Shown piece by piece: positions 1 to 9,222 of a stretch of DNA of 64,000 bases. The notes under the pieces were generated by a model that saw only the letters and a list, made by a program, of their open reading frames with translations, searched no databases and was not told the DNA's origin. Where the stretch lies: contig JACPEA010000016.1 in assembly GCA_016183765.1 (NCBI GenBank), positions 16,664-80,663 of the forward strand, written 5' to 3'. The stretch is from Bacteroidota bacterium (GTDB taxonomy: Bacteria; Bacteroidota; Bacteroidia; Chitinophagales; Chitinophagaceae). The translations under genes and the position numbers were made by a program. Each line of letters opens with the position of its first letter. The stretch's first letter is position 1.

Positions 1-604
1 AAGCTGCTTTTACCAGCGCCCGATATAATGGATTCATCTGGACGGATTGTGCCCCAAGTGTAATGACTGCTGAATTACCTGCAAGTACATTGTCAAACCA
101 CTCTTTCATTTTGGGATAACGCTCAAACCTGTCGAAATTGAAATTTAACGGACTACCGCCTGATACCAGTGATTCCCTAAAACGCCCTTTTCCTTCCTCT
201 GTCTGCAATGTAACGGGCATTTTTGCGCCAGCTACACCGTGAACAAAAGCCTGTTCCTGTATCCATTCTTTTACAGCATAATCATATTCAATTCCGGCCT
301 CACTGTTACATTTTTTGCAGACCATGATCTTTCCTTTTCCTTTTACACTTTTAGGTGGAAAATGATCTACGGTGAACTGATCATCCGAACGTAAATCCTC
401 CGCACTAAGAATGGCGACCTTATTTACCAGGCAGATCGGACAGAGGTAAACATGCTGAACAGGATTGCCCGCGCCATCGTGAAAATATTTGCCGGTCCGT
501 GTGTGCAAGACATATTGAAGCGAACGGGTATATCGCTGGCAATGCGCGATGATCAGTTTCAATTCTTTTTCGGATATTTCTTCTTCCATCAATTTATCTA
601 CCAT
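1..604 (-). CDS. HNH-type endonuclease-like protein (3' end outside window)
   Basis: Reading leftward from the ATG at 604, an open frame runs to the window edge (about 201 residues, begins MVDKLMEEEISEKELK). It holds CPICLVNK, then VDHFPPKS, then CKKCNSEAG: two CxxC knuckles around a DHxxP core, the layout of zinc-stabilised HNH nucleases. The substrate would be DNA, but I infer this from the motif only. The ATG directly follows the TAA of the upstream Fic gene (TAAATG), so the two are almost certainly co-transcribed and translationally coupled. The end of the protein is not visible, so its full length and any extra domain are unknown. Confidence 0.72.
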   Translation of the reverse strand, partial: MVDKLMEEEISEKELKLIIAHCQRYTRSLQYVLHTRTGKYFHDGAGNPVQHVYLCPICLVNKVAILSAEDLRSDDQFTVDHFPPKSVKGKGKIMVCKKCNSEAGIEYDYAVKEWIQEQAFVHGVAGAKMPVTLQTEEGKGRFRESLVSGGSPLNFNFDRFERYPKMKEWFDNVLAGNSAVITLGAQSVQMNPLYRALVKAA

Positions 605-2080
605 TTAAAAATGTAGTTTGCCATGTTTGGGTTCCTTGAAAGCATCACAGGAATTAAGGTATTTTTCCATTTCATAGTTATCCTCTCCATAGATGGTCGA
701 ACTGAATTCGTATGCCCGTAGCATCATACGGATGTAAGGATCAGGATCATTCTGACGTGTTAGTCTTCTAAGTGCTCCAACATAATCTTCCCGGTAGACA
801 GTAGGGATAATGATCTTAGATAATTTCATGCACGAAAGTTCTGCATTCAGCATTACTCTTGCAACCCTGCCGTTACCATCCAGGAAAGGATGCACTTCAC
901 TTACCAGGAACATCATATAGATTGCTTTTGCAAATGGATGCTGCAATAGTGAATACCAGTCAAATCCTTTTTTTAATGTCCCCATCACCAGTTGCCAATC
1001 GACAAATTCTGTATCTCCCGCCCGGTTATTAATATGTTTGAACTGCCCCGGATTCTTGTCTGTCCTCGCAGATAGAAGGATTGCATGACGCCTGAATAGC
1101 AAGTCTATTAATTCAGAAGGAGAAGATGGACAGATAGACATTTCGGTTTGATTGGAAACGATCTTATATGTTCCCAATACATCATGTGAATCTTCATTTC
1201 TTGCCGGCAGCGGCGTTTCTGTGGTGATGATCTGCCGCGCTTCTTCCACTTCAAAGATTGTCCCTTCAATGTAGTTGGAAAAATAGCTTTCAAAAAAAGC
1301 AAAGTTCTGATAAGCGGCACGGCTGGTATTTTTATCTGCATAATCGGGATAGTTATTTCCCGCAAGTGCGCCGTAGAGTAACTCAAAAAGTGCGATTCTG
1401 CCCGGATCAAAAGGCTCACCTAGGGCACGTGCTTTCCCTACACTGGACGATAATATGCGTACTGGTTTGGTGGTTAGCATGGCGCTGACAATTTTATTCA
1501 ATTCCAGGAACTCTTTTTCCATATCCAGCGCCGGTGCAATTTCTCTCGCCCTGTCGCGCATGGCATTTAATCCATCTTCTCCTTTGACCCGGATAATGCT
1601 CTCCAGCCTTTCTTCTATCTGTTCCCTAGTCAGGGTACGGGACTGTTCACCTGTTTTCCTAGATTGCTGAAAATTCTCCAGAAACGCCCTTGCCTGTTGT
1701 GATAAGTATAATTCAGCAAAGAAGCTGTTATCACCTTCCATAATCGGTGGTCCCGCTTGTAAATGGATGATCATTCCCGGTAGTTCAATAACTTTATTGT
1801 ACGTATAGGATAGATAGATATGCCCCTCTTTGGGCGTAGGTCTGCACTCCAATGCACTTCGATGGCTTAGTAGAGCCTTTGGGTATTGGGCGGCAAGAAT
1901 CCTGAACCAATTGCGTTTAATGATACTTTCAGGGGTATCATGCAGGTTGCTGGTATAAAGGCTTGGGGCTATTTTTATAATAGTTCCCTGCTTGACAAGC
2001 TGGCTGATTCTTCTCGATTCCGCTTTATCAGAGGACCCAAAAAGAATCTCCTGCAGGTGTATAGGGCGATTTTTTTCCAT
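605..2080 (-). CDS. Fic family protein with antitoxin-like winged-helix N-terminus
   Basis: The 491-residue protein has the full Fic active-site motif HPFLDGNGRVAR near residues 397-408. Fic enzymes transfer AMP or a related group from a nucleotide to a protein hydroxyl. The SNYIEG stretch near residues 268-273 fits the (S/T)xxxE(G/N) inhibitory helix carried in cis by self-inhibited Fic proteins. The first 120 or so residues (QEILFGSSDK..., then YTSNL, LSHRSALECRP) resemble the AbiEi-like antitoxin/winged-helix N-terminus found on some Fic and type IV toxin-antitoxin proteins; that part is a weaker, memory-based call. It is the first gene of a unit with the HNH gene. The roughly 290 bases before its start are AT-rich and carry no gene. 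Confidence 0.9.
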   Translation of the reverse strand: MEKNRPIHLQEILFGSSDKAESRRISQLVKQGTIIKIAPSLYTSNLHDTPESIIKRNWFRILAAQYPKALLSHRSALECRPTPKEGHIYLSYTYNKVIELPGMIIHLQAGPPIMEGDNSFFAELYLSQQARAFLENFQQSRKTGEQSRTLTREQIEERLESIIRVKGEDGLNAMRDRAREIAPALDMEKEFLELNKIVSAMLTTKPVRILSSSVGKARALGEPFDPGRIALFELLYGALAGNNYPDYADKNTSRAAYQNFAFFESYFSNYIEGTIFEVEEARQIITTETPLPARNEDSHDVLGTYKIVSNQTEMSICPSSPSELIDLLFRRHAILLSARTDKNPGQFKHINNRAGDTEFVDWQLVMGTLKKGFDWYSLLQHPFAKAIYMMFLVSEVHPFLDGNGRVARVMLNAELSCMKLSKIIIPTVYREDYVGALRRLTRQNDPDPYIRMMLRAYEFSSTIYGEDNYEMEKYLNSCDAFKEPKHGKLHF

Positions 2081-2370
2081 TATCTCGGCATTTATACCTC
2101 AAAATTGAGAATATTTTATAATAAAACAACTATTTGTAAGAATATTTTGTATTAAATAGAATTTTGGCGAGTAAAATACATACTTCTGCCACCAAATGGT
2201 AAAATTGCATAATAAAATAACCAAAATTGCGATTATTTCATAATAAAATCTACTGATACTAATTGAGTTCCGGCCAACCAAGTGCCGGTATTTGCCGGAA
2301 AAAGAATCTAAATACACTAACAATCAACGTATTATGATAAAGTCATTGCCGGAAGCCGCCGCCGAAACTG

Positions 2371-4355
2371 CTAGGATGGAAATTCCGATTCTTCCTGTTC
2401 TTTTCCCTGCATTTCCAGTTTATAGACTTCCTGTTCGATCAGCATTTGTATATCATGCTTCACCTGGAAATAATTATCTGTCACCTGCTGGCTATCCATT
2501 TCCCTGACAGGCGGAATATTCTTAAATCCCTTTATTTCTTCGTTGATGGCGTCACTGTTGTTGACCATTTCCGAATGGAACATTTTCAGCTTAATCTTTT
2601 CATTGGGATCATCTGACACCATGCCCACAAATTCACCGGATGAAAGCGCGGATATTTTGGAAGCAGGTATGGCAAAATCAAGCTGCGTGGATTTGCTGAC
2701 AGAAGTATCTGTTCTGTTAATCGAAAGGCTCTGCCTGTCTTGCATGATTTTTCCGAAACGTTCGGACAATAATTTGGCACTGTCCCCCATTACCTGGCCG
2801 CTGATGATATTGCCACAGATATTGACGATCACATCCGCCTGTTCTTTGCCATAGTCCTTGCGCAACTGGCTGAAGTCCTGCATTCCTAAGACAGGCGCCA
2901 CTTTATTACTTCTTGCAGTTGCTATTAACGAATCCATGTTGTTGAAATAAATGGTTGGAAACTCGTCGAATACCAATGCGCATTTTTGCTTGCCTTTTCG
3001 ATTGACCAGTTTTACCAACCGCGAGATGTATAGTGAAAGGACGGCTCCGTAGATCGCCTGTTTTTCGGGGTTATTGCCCACGCAGACAATCTTCGGATAT
3101 TCAGGATCGTTTATATCGAGTGTAAAATCATTGCCTGATAGTACCCAATAAAGTTGCGGTGAAGCCAGTCGCGCCATACAGATTTTAGCCGATGCGATCT
3201 GGCCTTCCAATTGCTCCATTGCATCGTTCTCGTAGGCTGTTATAAATGGATTGATGAGTACCTGTATTTCAGGTTCCATATTCAGCACCGCAAACAACTC
3301 TTCGTAATCTACCTGCATCATTTCAATTACATGGGGGAGCGTGCAAAAGCAACCATTGCCATATTTGCGTAAATACCAGATCACTGCCGTTACAAAATTG
3401 ATTGGCGATTCCACGAAAAAATCGCCCTGTCGTTTGATCCACTCCCTGTTAAGTCCTAACAATATGGTCCGTGCTGATTCTGTGGCATCGGTAATATCGA
3501 GCATATTTTAGGATCTAAGGGGTTGCAGCGGTGCGAGCTGGACAGGTTATCAAAATTGATCGCGTAAAAGGAGGGAGTATGCCCGTATTGCTGCAGGTTC
3601 AAAAGCATCCAGTTATAGGCAGGCTTAGACAGATCATCATATTTAAAGTCATAAATAAACATGGCATACCCTTTTTCGATCATTTGTCTGATCAGCGGGA
3701 GAATAATAAACCAGGATTTACCTGCTCCCGGTGTGCCGCATACAATCGAACCACGAAAGGGATTGATCATATTGATATAACTGCGCCTCAATTTGTTTTT
3801 AAGCCGGTATTGCGCCTGGTAGTTGACAGAATAATCGTTTTTGATCAGCCGTTCTTCCTGCGGGAAAGTTTCGTTGATCTCATTGAACACGTCGCGTGAG
3901 AGTTTTACATGGATCAACCTGCTTAACAGGTTGCCGCCGGAAAGAATTCCAAGGTAACCTGCACTTGTCACGATCATGTAGGAAACAGCCAGCTTTTGTA
4001 TATCTGTTACCCACTGGAAAATCAATGCACTTCCAAAAAATAAAAAGACACCTGATGCCAACAGCCATACAATGCGTTTTGGGTGCAGTTCATCGCTTTT
4101 CTTTCCCTTTGCGCCCAGCAAAGAAATTACCAGTAATCCGAGGGCCATTAGTTTTGAATGATAGAAGCTGCTGAATAATCCTGTGTTTGCAGTGTTGTGT
4201 AAAATCCGGTCGGTAATATCGCTTCGCAGTCCCCATGACTTAAATAATGCATAGCAATAAAAATAATAATGCAGTAGCAGCATAAAGAAACTTGCAAACC
4301 GTGTCATGTCAAGAATCTTTCTCAATCCCATTTCGTTTTCACCAGTTGTTGACAT
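2371..4355 (-). pseudogene. TraG/MobC-type conjugation coupling protein, split by a one-base frameshift
   Basis: Two overlapping frames make one TraG/TraD-family coupling ATPase, which links the relaxase-DNA complex to a secretion channel at the inner membrane. The upstream part (3456-4355) has several N-terminal membrane segments (FASFFMLLLHYYFYCYALF and more) and Walker A GTPGAGKS near residues 207-214, then ends with CNPLDPK before entering a wrong frame. The downstream part (2371-3504) resumes with MLDITDATESA and contains the Walker B-like LVFDEFPTIYF. In intact relatives these join as NP.xP.x.M.DI. One more T in the TTTT run at 3506-3509 (an A on the coding strand) would give a continuous DPKNMLDITDA. 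The gene is therefore either broken or a homopolymer sequencing error. It lies 20 bases after mobB. Confidence 0.88.
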
Positions 4356-4375
4356 ATCGTTTATTTTTGTGTTGG

Positions 4376-5602
4376 TTATAGTCCAAGTGATCTTCTTTTT
4401 TTCTTACGTTTCTTTTTCAACAATGCTCCGGATGTATAATTAAATTCTTCGCGCGGTGTAATGACCACATCCAGTATATTGATTGACTGGCTTTGTTCTT
4501 TAAACGGAATCTTATGTGATTGTGCCTTTTGGTTGACAGGTAGCTGGCTAAATGCAGCCAGTCTTTCTTCCAGGTGAGCGAAGCTGTACTGCTTGCCAAT
4601 ATCACTACCATTGAAAACACATTTATTATTGCGATCAATAAAGGTGATCCCGTAAATTCTGCCCTGTTCGTTTTGCCGAAGCACTGTGACAACGTTTTTT
4701 TGTTCAAGCAAGCGAACTAGCGTAGCTATGTCGCGTGGGTGTTGGGCAAGCACCTGATCAATGGTATTTTTCAACCCAGCCCTGAACGGTTCTTTCAACA
4801 GTTTATTTTTCTCAAACAGGGCATCCAGTTTTTCCAGTATGGGATTGCTGTTAATCGAACTGGCTTTGATGGGAACGCCAACTTTATTGCTCTTCGCATC
4901 AAGTACACGATAGACAAGCCCACGATGTTTATAAATTCGTCCATCTTCCTGCCCTCTGTCGGCAACCACATTGTATGATTTCAGGATGGCGTTAAATTCA
5001 GGGAGAGAACAATACCGGTAAGTATTCAATATAGCATTAATAACATTGGTGATACTTTTCTTGGTTTCTGTTTTACCATATCCGATTTTCTCCGCCTGTA
5101 CGGGAGCGATAGGCTTACGTAAAAGCCGTTTTTGATTTTCTGCTGGTATCAAACCGTACGCCTGTTCGATTTCTTTTCTTGCTTTTTCGGATTGGTTGCG
5201 CCCGATATTGTAGGTGTCAATCCGTTTGCCATCAGCCTGTATGGTGGTGGTCACGATATGAATATGCGGATGGCCTGCATCATTGTGCCTGTACATCAGC
5301 CAGGGCTGTGCTCCGAAACCGATTTTTTCCATATAGTCGGATGCAATGCTAATTAACCGGTCTTTGCTTATTTTCTCGGATGGATCAAAATTGAGAGATA
5401 TATGCAGGGTTTTGGTAGTCGCCCTGCTGTTGAGTGAATTAAGCCTTTCAAAGCCTTCCAGTTTTTGATAAAAGTCCATATCCCCAGTATTGCGCAGGTA
5501 ACCCGAGCCGTGAAGACATTCCGCTTTACCTTCCTGCACTTTGTTTTCATTGTAATTGAGTGCGGCAATAACCTTTGTCGGAGAAGTTATTTTTGCAACC
5601 AT
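4376..5602 (-). CDS. mobB: Relaxase/mobilization nuclease, MobB type
   Basis: This 408-residue protein is a relaxase, which nicks one strand at oriT and stays covalently bound to it during transfer. The N-terminus (VAKITSPTKVIAALNYNENKV) and the metal-binding triad HPHIHIV (His111, 113, 115) match the Bacteroidota MobB/MOBP1-like relaxases. An early Tyr (residue 17) is a candidate nucleophile, inferred from position only. The C-terminus is very basic (LKKKRKKKRRSLGL). It overlaps the end of mobA by 16 bases and is followed by the coupling-protein gene, the usual MobA-MobB-MobC order. Confidence 0.9.
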   Translation of the reverse strand: MVAKITSPTKVIAALNYNENKVQEGKAECLHGSGYLRNTGDMDFYQKLEGFERLNSLNSRATTKTLHISLNFDPSEKISKDRLISIASDYMEKIGFGAQPWLMYRHNDAGHPHIHIVTTTIQADGKRIDTYNIGRNQSEKARKEIEQAYGLIPAENQKRLLRKPIAPVQAEKIGYGKTETKKSITNVINAILNTYRYCSLPEFNAILKSYNVVADRGQEDGRIYKHRGLVYRVLDAKSNKVGVPIKASSINSNPILEKLDALFEKNKLLKEPFRAGLKNTIDQVLAQHPRDIATLVRLLEQKNVVTVLRQNEQGRIYGITFIDRNNKCVFNGSDIGKQYSFAHLEERLAAFSQLPVNQKAQSHKIPFKEQSQSINILDVVITPREEFNYTSGALLKKKRKKKRRSLGL

Positions 5603-5985
5603 TGTTCGTAGAGTTGGGTCATGCGTGAACGGATTACTTCGATACTGGTTACTACCTGTTTATGCAGCGCTTGTTGTTCTTGTATCCAATTGCGGAACTC
5701 AGGGATGCGGTCGAGGGTGTGCAGTTTGTGAACTGCCTGGTTGAAATTGTTCCCTACGCCGTTTAACTGTTTGGTTAGTTCCAGCATGTCCTTTAAGAAG
5801 TCATCTGCCGATTGGTTACGGTAGCTGACGATAACGGGTTTTTGCAGTGCCACTTTACGCACGTAATTACTAACCGTTTTTTCGGTGCTTGTTTGCTGAA
5901 GTTTTTGGAGTTGCTTTTTTTCTGTGGAGTTCATCCTGACTTTCAGGATGAAATGGCGCACTTCTTTTTCCTTGTCTTTCATCAC
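5587..5985 (-). CDS. mobA: Mobilization accessory protein, MobA type
   Basis: The 132-residue protein begins MMKDKEKEVRHFILKVRMNS and has the VSNYVRKVAL and LNGVGNNFNQAVHKLH segments shared by small relaxosome proteins of the Bacteroidota MobA / MobC-domain family. These bind near oriT as ribbon-helix-helix-like proteins and help the relaxase open the DNA. It is the first gene of the mobA-mobB-coupling operon, and its 3' end overlaps mobB by 16 bases, which implies translational coupling. The start lies about 57 bases from a strong palindrome that is a good oriT candidate. Either of the two leading Met codons could be used. Confidence 0.85.
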   Translation of the reverse strand: MMKDKEKEVRHFILKVRMNSTEKKQLQKLQQTSTEKTVSNYVRKVALQKPVIVSYRNQSADDFLKDMLELTKQLNGVGNNFNQAVHKLHTLDRIPEFRNWIQEQQALHKQVVTSIEVIRSRMTQLYEQWLQK

Positions 5986-6041
5986 GCTTCATTTTCACTT
6001 TTCTAATCTGTTGTATTCCCCGCACGACTTCGGAGTGAAGG

Positions 6042-6081
6042 GGCAAGATGCCCAAACGTGGCCACGTTTGAACATCTTGCC
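6042..6081. repeat. Nested inverted repeat, candidate oriT/relaxosome site
   Basis: An 18-bp perfect palindrome, CAAACGTGGCCACGTTTG (6053-6070), sits inside a second perfect pair, GGCAAGATG (6042-6050) and CATCTTGCC (6073-6081), with only two mismatched bases on each side between them. The whole folds into a 20-bp stem with one internal bulge. It lies in the intergenic stretch just upstream of mobA, where oriT is expected in mobilizable elements with this gene order. It is not followed by a T run on either strand, so a terminator is unlikely. The nick site cannot be placed from sequence alone. Confidence 0.6.
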
Positions 6082-6190
6082 GTTTGCGGGAACAGGCAAA
6101 CTGCTCTTACAGAAGATAAAGGTAGAGGGGTCGTAGTTGGTAAAAAAGACATGGGCCTATTCTGCCCGAGTAAGAGGGTAGGAGATGAAT

Positions 6191-6214
6191 AAAAAAGGGC
6201 CTACAGCAGCCCTT
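6191..6214 (-). terminator. Rho-independent terminator after the radC-like gene
   Basis: On the minus strand, AAGGGC and GCCCTT pair around an 8-base loop and are followed by a run of T. The hairpin overlaps the last codons of the radC-like gene and would end its transcript before the oriT-like region. Confidence 0.65.
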
Positions 6215-6671
6215 CATCAGCAAAAGAATAATATCCTTCGGCTGTTATAATAATGTGATCGAGTAACTGCATATCCAGTAAATGCGCGCCTTCTTTGATC
6301 TTTTGGGTAAGTCTTTTATCGGCCTCGCTGGGTTGAAGATTACCGCTGGGATGATTGTGAGAGATTATCAGTGTATTCGCATTCATTTTAAGCGCTGCCG
6401 TAAAAATAAGTTTCGGATCGGCAACGGTTCCAGAAACCCCTCCAGCCGAGGCATGGTAAATTCCAAGTACCCGGTGGTTTTTGTTCATCAGTATTACCTT
6501 GAATTCTTCCACCAATTCGATGTGATTTTCGTCCCAATGTTTTTTCAGAAATTCATAGACATCGTTCACCCGTTTTAACTGCGGTCTTTCCGATGGTTTT
6601 ACCTTTGATTTGTATACCAATTCCACTTCGCTGACCATGTTCCAATCCTGGGTTGTGATTTCCTTTTCCAT
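6201..6671 (-). CDS. RadC-like JAB/MPN domain protein
   Basis: The 156-residue protein is a short RadC-family member with the JAB metal motif SHNHPSGNLQPSEAD, and it ends LLDHIIITAEGYYSFADEGLL as RadC proteins do. It lacks the helix-hairpin-helix half of chromosomal RadC. Such short forms are common on plasmids, phages and integrative elements of Bacteroidota. Their biochemical role is uncertain; the family's old name as a DNA-repair protein is not well supported. It is a separate transcript with its own terminator, on the same strand as the mobilization genes. Confidence 0.88.
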   Translation of the reverse strand: MEKEITTQDWNMVSEVELVYKSKVKPSERPQLKRVNDVYEFLKKHWDENHIELVEEFKVILMNKNHRVLGIYHASAGGVSGTVADPKLIFTAALKMNANTLIISHNHPSGNLQPSEADKRLTQKIKEGAHLLDMQLLDHIIITAEGYYSFADEGLL

Positions 6672-6864
6672 AATATCATTTTTTGTTTTTAAAATTTATT
6701 ATGGAACACACGACGGTTTTTGGCAATCAAGGCCTGGAAGCAACGGAATAAATCCGGTTAGAGAAGACTATTAAATGGGATTTTTATGCCGGAATTTCCT
6801 GGCCGCTTCAGCCGCCAAAAAACCGAACTTTGTGTAGGAATAAATCAAATGAATCTATTCTCTG

Positions 6865-9042
6865 TTAAGGACGTTGGAGGTAGGTGATTTTTTTGAAATT
6901 ATAGTTTGTTTTTCCTGTATCCAACAGCGCGAAATAAGTGTCATGTGGTTCTTCTTTGAATTTGTACTCAACAAAGCGGTCAAAGAATTCAATCAGGCCT
7001 TCTTCATCCAATGAGAGCATGTAGGAAAACATCCATGTTTTCCCATCCACGTCATCGCCGAGTATCCTGAAATCATGGTCTTTGTTATCTTTTTTCTGCC
7101 GTTTTCTTGTCAGCTTTATATACTCCATTAATTGGTCTTTTGTTCTACTGCCGAACTCAAGCACTTGTACAACTGCATCTATTGCATTGGGAAGCCCGGA
7201 ATCTTCCAACGTCTTTACCAGCGCTTTGACGGCTGTATCGGCGTTATAAACCATTTTTCGAACTTCTTTTTTAACCTTACCTTCTTTGTAGAAATAGTAT
7301 TTATTAAAGCGATCCAAGTAGCTATCAAGGTATACAAAAGAAGAGTTTGCATAATCTTCCCGTTTCATCAGGCTATCGAATCGAAGATTTTGATGTAAAT
7401 AATATCCCAAAAGATCCACTTCATCCTGTATGACGAATTTGGTATGTTTGAAAAACTCTCTGCGACGATGAATGTACTGGATAAAATATGCTGGGCCCTC
7501 CATGTGTTCACAGACCGTTCGCAGGTCATACAAGCTAATCAGCCAAGGGAAAGTTTCTGCTGTAAAAAGCCCTAATGTGTTGGACACTTTAAGATTGCAA
7601 GAAATGGATTTCAGGTTTTCGATGGTCAGGGAAACAAAATAGGCCTGTTTGAATTGTGATCCGTCAATAACGACTTTTTTCCCGGTGCTGTCTGTAAAGG
7701 CAACGTCCTTTTTACCGAACAGGTAATTAAATGACCGCAGCGCCTGTTCGTGTGATTCTTTTACAATTGCTTCAATGTGCGTTTCGATGCGGTCAATGAA
7801 ACCTTTCCTTGCGCGATCAGATAAGGTATGCCCCTTGCCTTCGATAAAAAAAACATTGTTGTCACAAATTACCAGACCATCCATTTCGCCACCAGGGTAT
7901 TTCAAATTCAAATAGTATTGATCGGAATTCAGGGTTTTACGGAACAATTTCACACCTTCTTCCACGAGATAATCGTGCCTTTTGTTCAGGCGTTTTCCCG
8001 ATTTTTTAGGATCGCCTATCATAACACGCTGGTGAAATAGCCTGTCGAGGGAATAATCGAGTAATGACAACGATGGGCAGATATACCTATCCTCATGTTT
8101 TACCAATGGTTTGTCTTTGAGCGGGTGCATGATTTCCGGCCTGGAAAAGTCAGGGTTAATGTCGCCAAAATGGAGTGACAGTAATGCCAGGAATTTCTCT
8201 ACCACCATTTCTTCTACATCCTCCATTTCGACAATGTCTTTTGCCGTGAAACTAAGCGTGTGTCCGTACATAACCATTTGGTAGGTAAACATACTTGCCA
8301 TGAAATCGAATTTAATGTCCTCGTCTTTCCATGTGGTGTAATTGTCCAGCACCTCCTGCGGATAGAACTGTTTGGGCTTTATTTTTCGGTACTTATACGC
8401 GATCACTTCGTCATACATCTGTTTACTTGCGGCTTTAGCATCATTCATTGATTTTTGAATCCTTTCGAGCGTAAAATCTGCTATCGTCATGCAGATGCGG
8501 ATGGCTTCATCAATGGTAAACCCCAATATCTCGGTACATTCCTGATCCAACGGTGCGTAAAGCCCTTCAAGCAGATCCCAGTGATATGATTCGAATGTCT
8601 CATTTCGTACAAGTAATTCATCTGCAGAGATGGTCTGGGCGAAGTAGGGCATATCCTTAATACCGCCTTTCTCATCGTAAATATCAAACTGGCCGTAGTG
8701 AATGAATGTATATTTCCCAATAATGGATTTAGCCAGTTCAACCATATTGTGCATGTCTTCGGCCACGCTCCGGGTACGGGTAAATTCATTATAACCCAAA
8801 GAATTTGGGAATTTAAGGCAGATAAGGGCAATGTACTCCGGGATAACAGGCGATGGCTCAGGTTCGTTTCTGGCAGCTTTGTAATGCGCTTCCATCTGTA
8901 GTTTTGCGATGGCATTCCCGATTACGTTGAAAGAACCGTATTCCGTAATGATATCTTCCAGCTTTTTTATGTCCGCCTGAATCTCTTCAAGCAGTCTTTT
9001 TTTCATATCCTCAAGGGATTCATTCGGCTTTCTTCGTCTCAT
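6865..9042 (-). CDS. Uncharacterised 725-residue protein with a PD-(D/E)XK-like nuclease core
   Basis: I do not recognise the family. The protein is mainly soluble and helical. Around residues 361-403 it has the layout of a PD-(D/E)XK nuclease: Glu361 in a helix, then GGEMDGLVICDN (Asp388), then VFFIEGKGHTL (Glu401, Lys403). Hydrophobic strands surround the Asp and the ExK, as in NERD/Mrr-like nucleases. The flanking 350-residue N-terminal and 320-residue C-terminal parts have no motif I can name. The gene stands alone in the mobile region between a radC-like gene and DUF932. A role in element maintenance or defence is inference from context and the nuclease core. Confidence 0.6.
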   Translation of the reverse strand: MRRRKPNESLEDMKKRLLEEIQADIKKLEDIITEYGSFNVIGNAIAKLQMEAHYKAARNEPEPSPVIPEYIALICLKFPNSLGYNEFTRTRSVAEDMHNMVELAKSIIGKYTFIHYGQFDIYDEKGGIKDMPYFAQTISADELLVRNETFESYHWDLLEGLYAPLDQECTEILGFTIDEAIRICMTIADFTLERIQKSMNDAKAASKQMYDEVIAYKYRKIKPKQFYPQEVLDNYTTWKDEDIKFDFMASMFTYQMVMYGHTLSFTAKDIVEMEDVEEMVVEKFLALLSLHFGDINPDFSRPEIMHPLKDKPLVKHEDRYICPSLSLLDYSLDRLFHQRVMIGDPKKSGKRLNKRHDYLVEEGVKLFRKTLNSDQYYLNLKYPGGEMDGLVICDNNVFFIEGKGHTLSDRARKGFIDRIETHIEAIVKESHEQALRSFNYLFGKKDVAFTDSTGKKVVIDGSQFKQAYFVSLTIENLKSISCNLKVSNTLGLFTAETFPWLISLYDLRTVCEHMEGPAYFIQYIHRRREFFKHTKFVIQDEVDLLGYYLHQNLRFDSLMKREDYANSSFVYLDSYLDRFNKYYFYKEGKVKKEVRKMVYNADTAVKALVKTLEDSGLPNAIDAVVQVLEFGSRTKDQLMEYIKLTRKRQKKDNKDHDFRILGDDVDGKTWMFSYMLSLDEEGLIEFFDRFVEYKFKEEPHDTYFALLDTGKTNYNFKKITYLQRP

Positions 9043-9172
9043 AAAATATACTCAATACTGCTAATTTAATAAATGCTTTTCGCTGAGTGAATACCTTATA
9101 TAGATCAATACAAGCTGCCGCCCCCTTTTATAATAGCTGATCATGTATCGGGCGGCAGCTTCTCAGCATTAA

Positions 9173-9197
9173 AAAAGGGGCGGTAAAGCCCCCTTTT
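9173..9197 (-). terminator. Rho-independent terminator after the DUF932 gene
   Basis: AAAAGGGG (9173-9180) pairs with CCCCTTTT (9190-9197) around a 9-base loop. Read on the minus strand, the stem is followed by further T residues. It lies just past the DUF932 stop codon. Confidence 0.7.
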
Positions 9198-9222
9198 GGT
9201 GTCAATTCAGTTTAATTATAGC

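Noticed and set aside
3500..3512. Programmed -1 frameshift in the coupling-protein gene
   Set aside because: The site reads CCT AAA ATA, with no X XXY YYZ slippery heptamer and no clear downstream hairpin. A missing A fits better.
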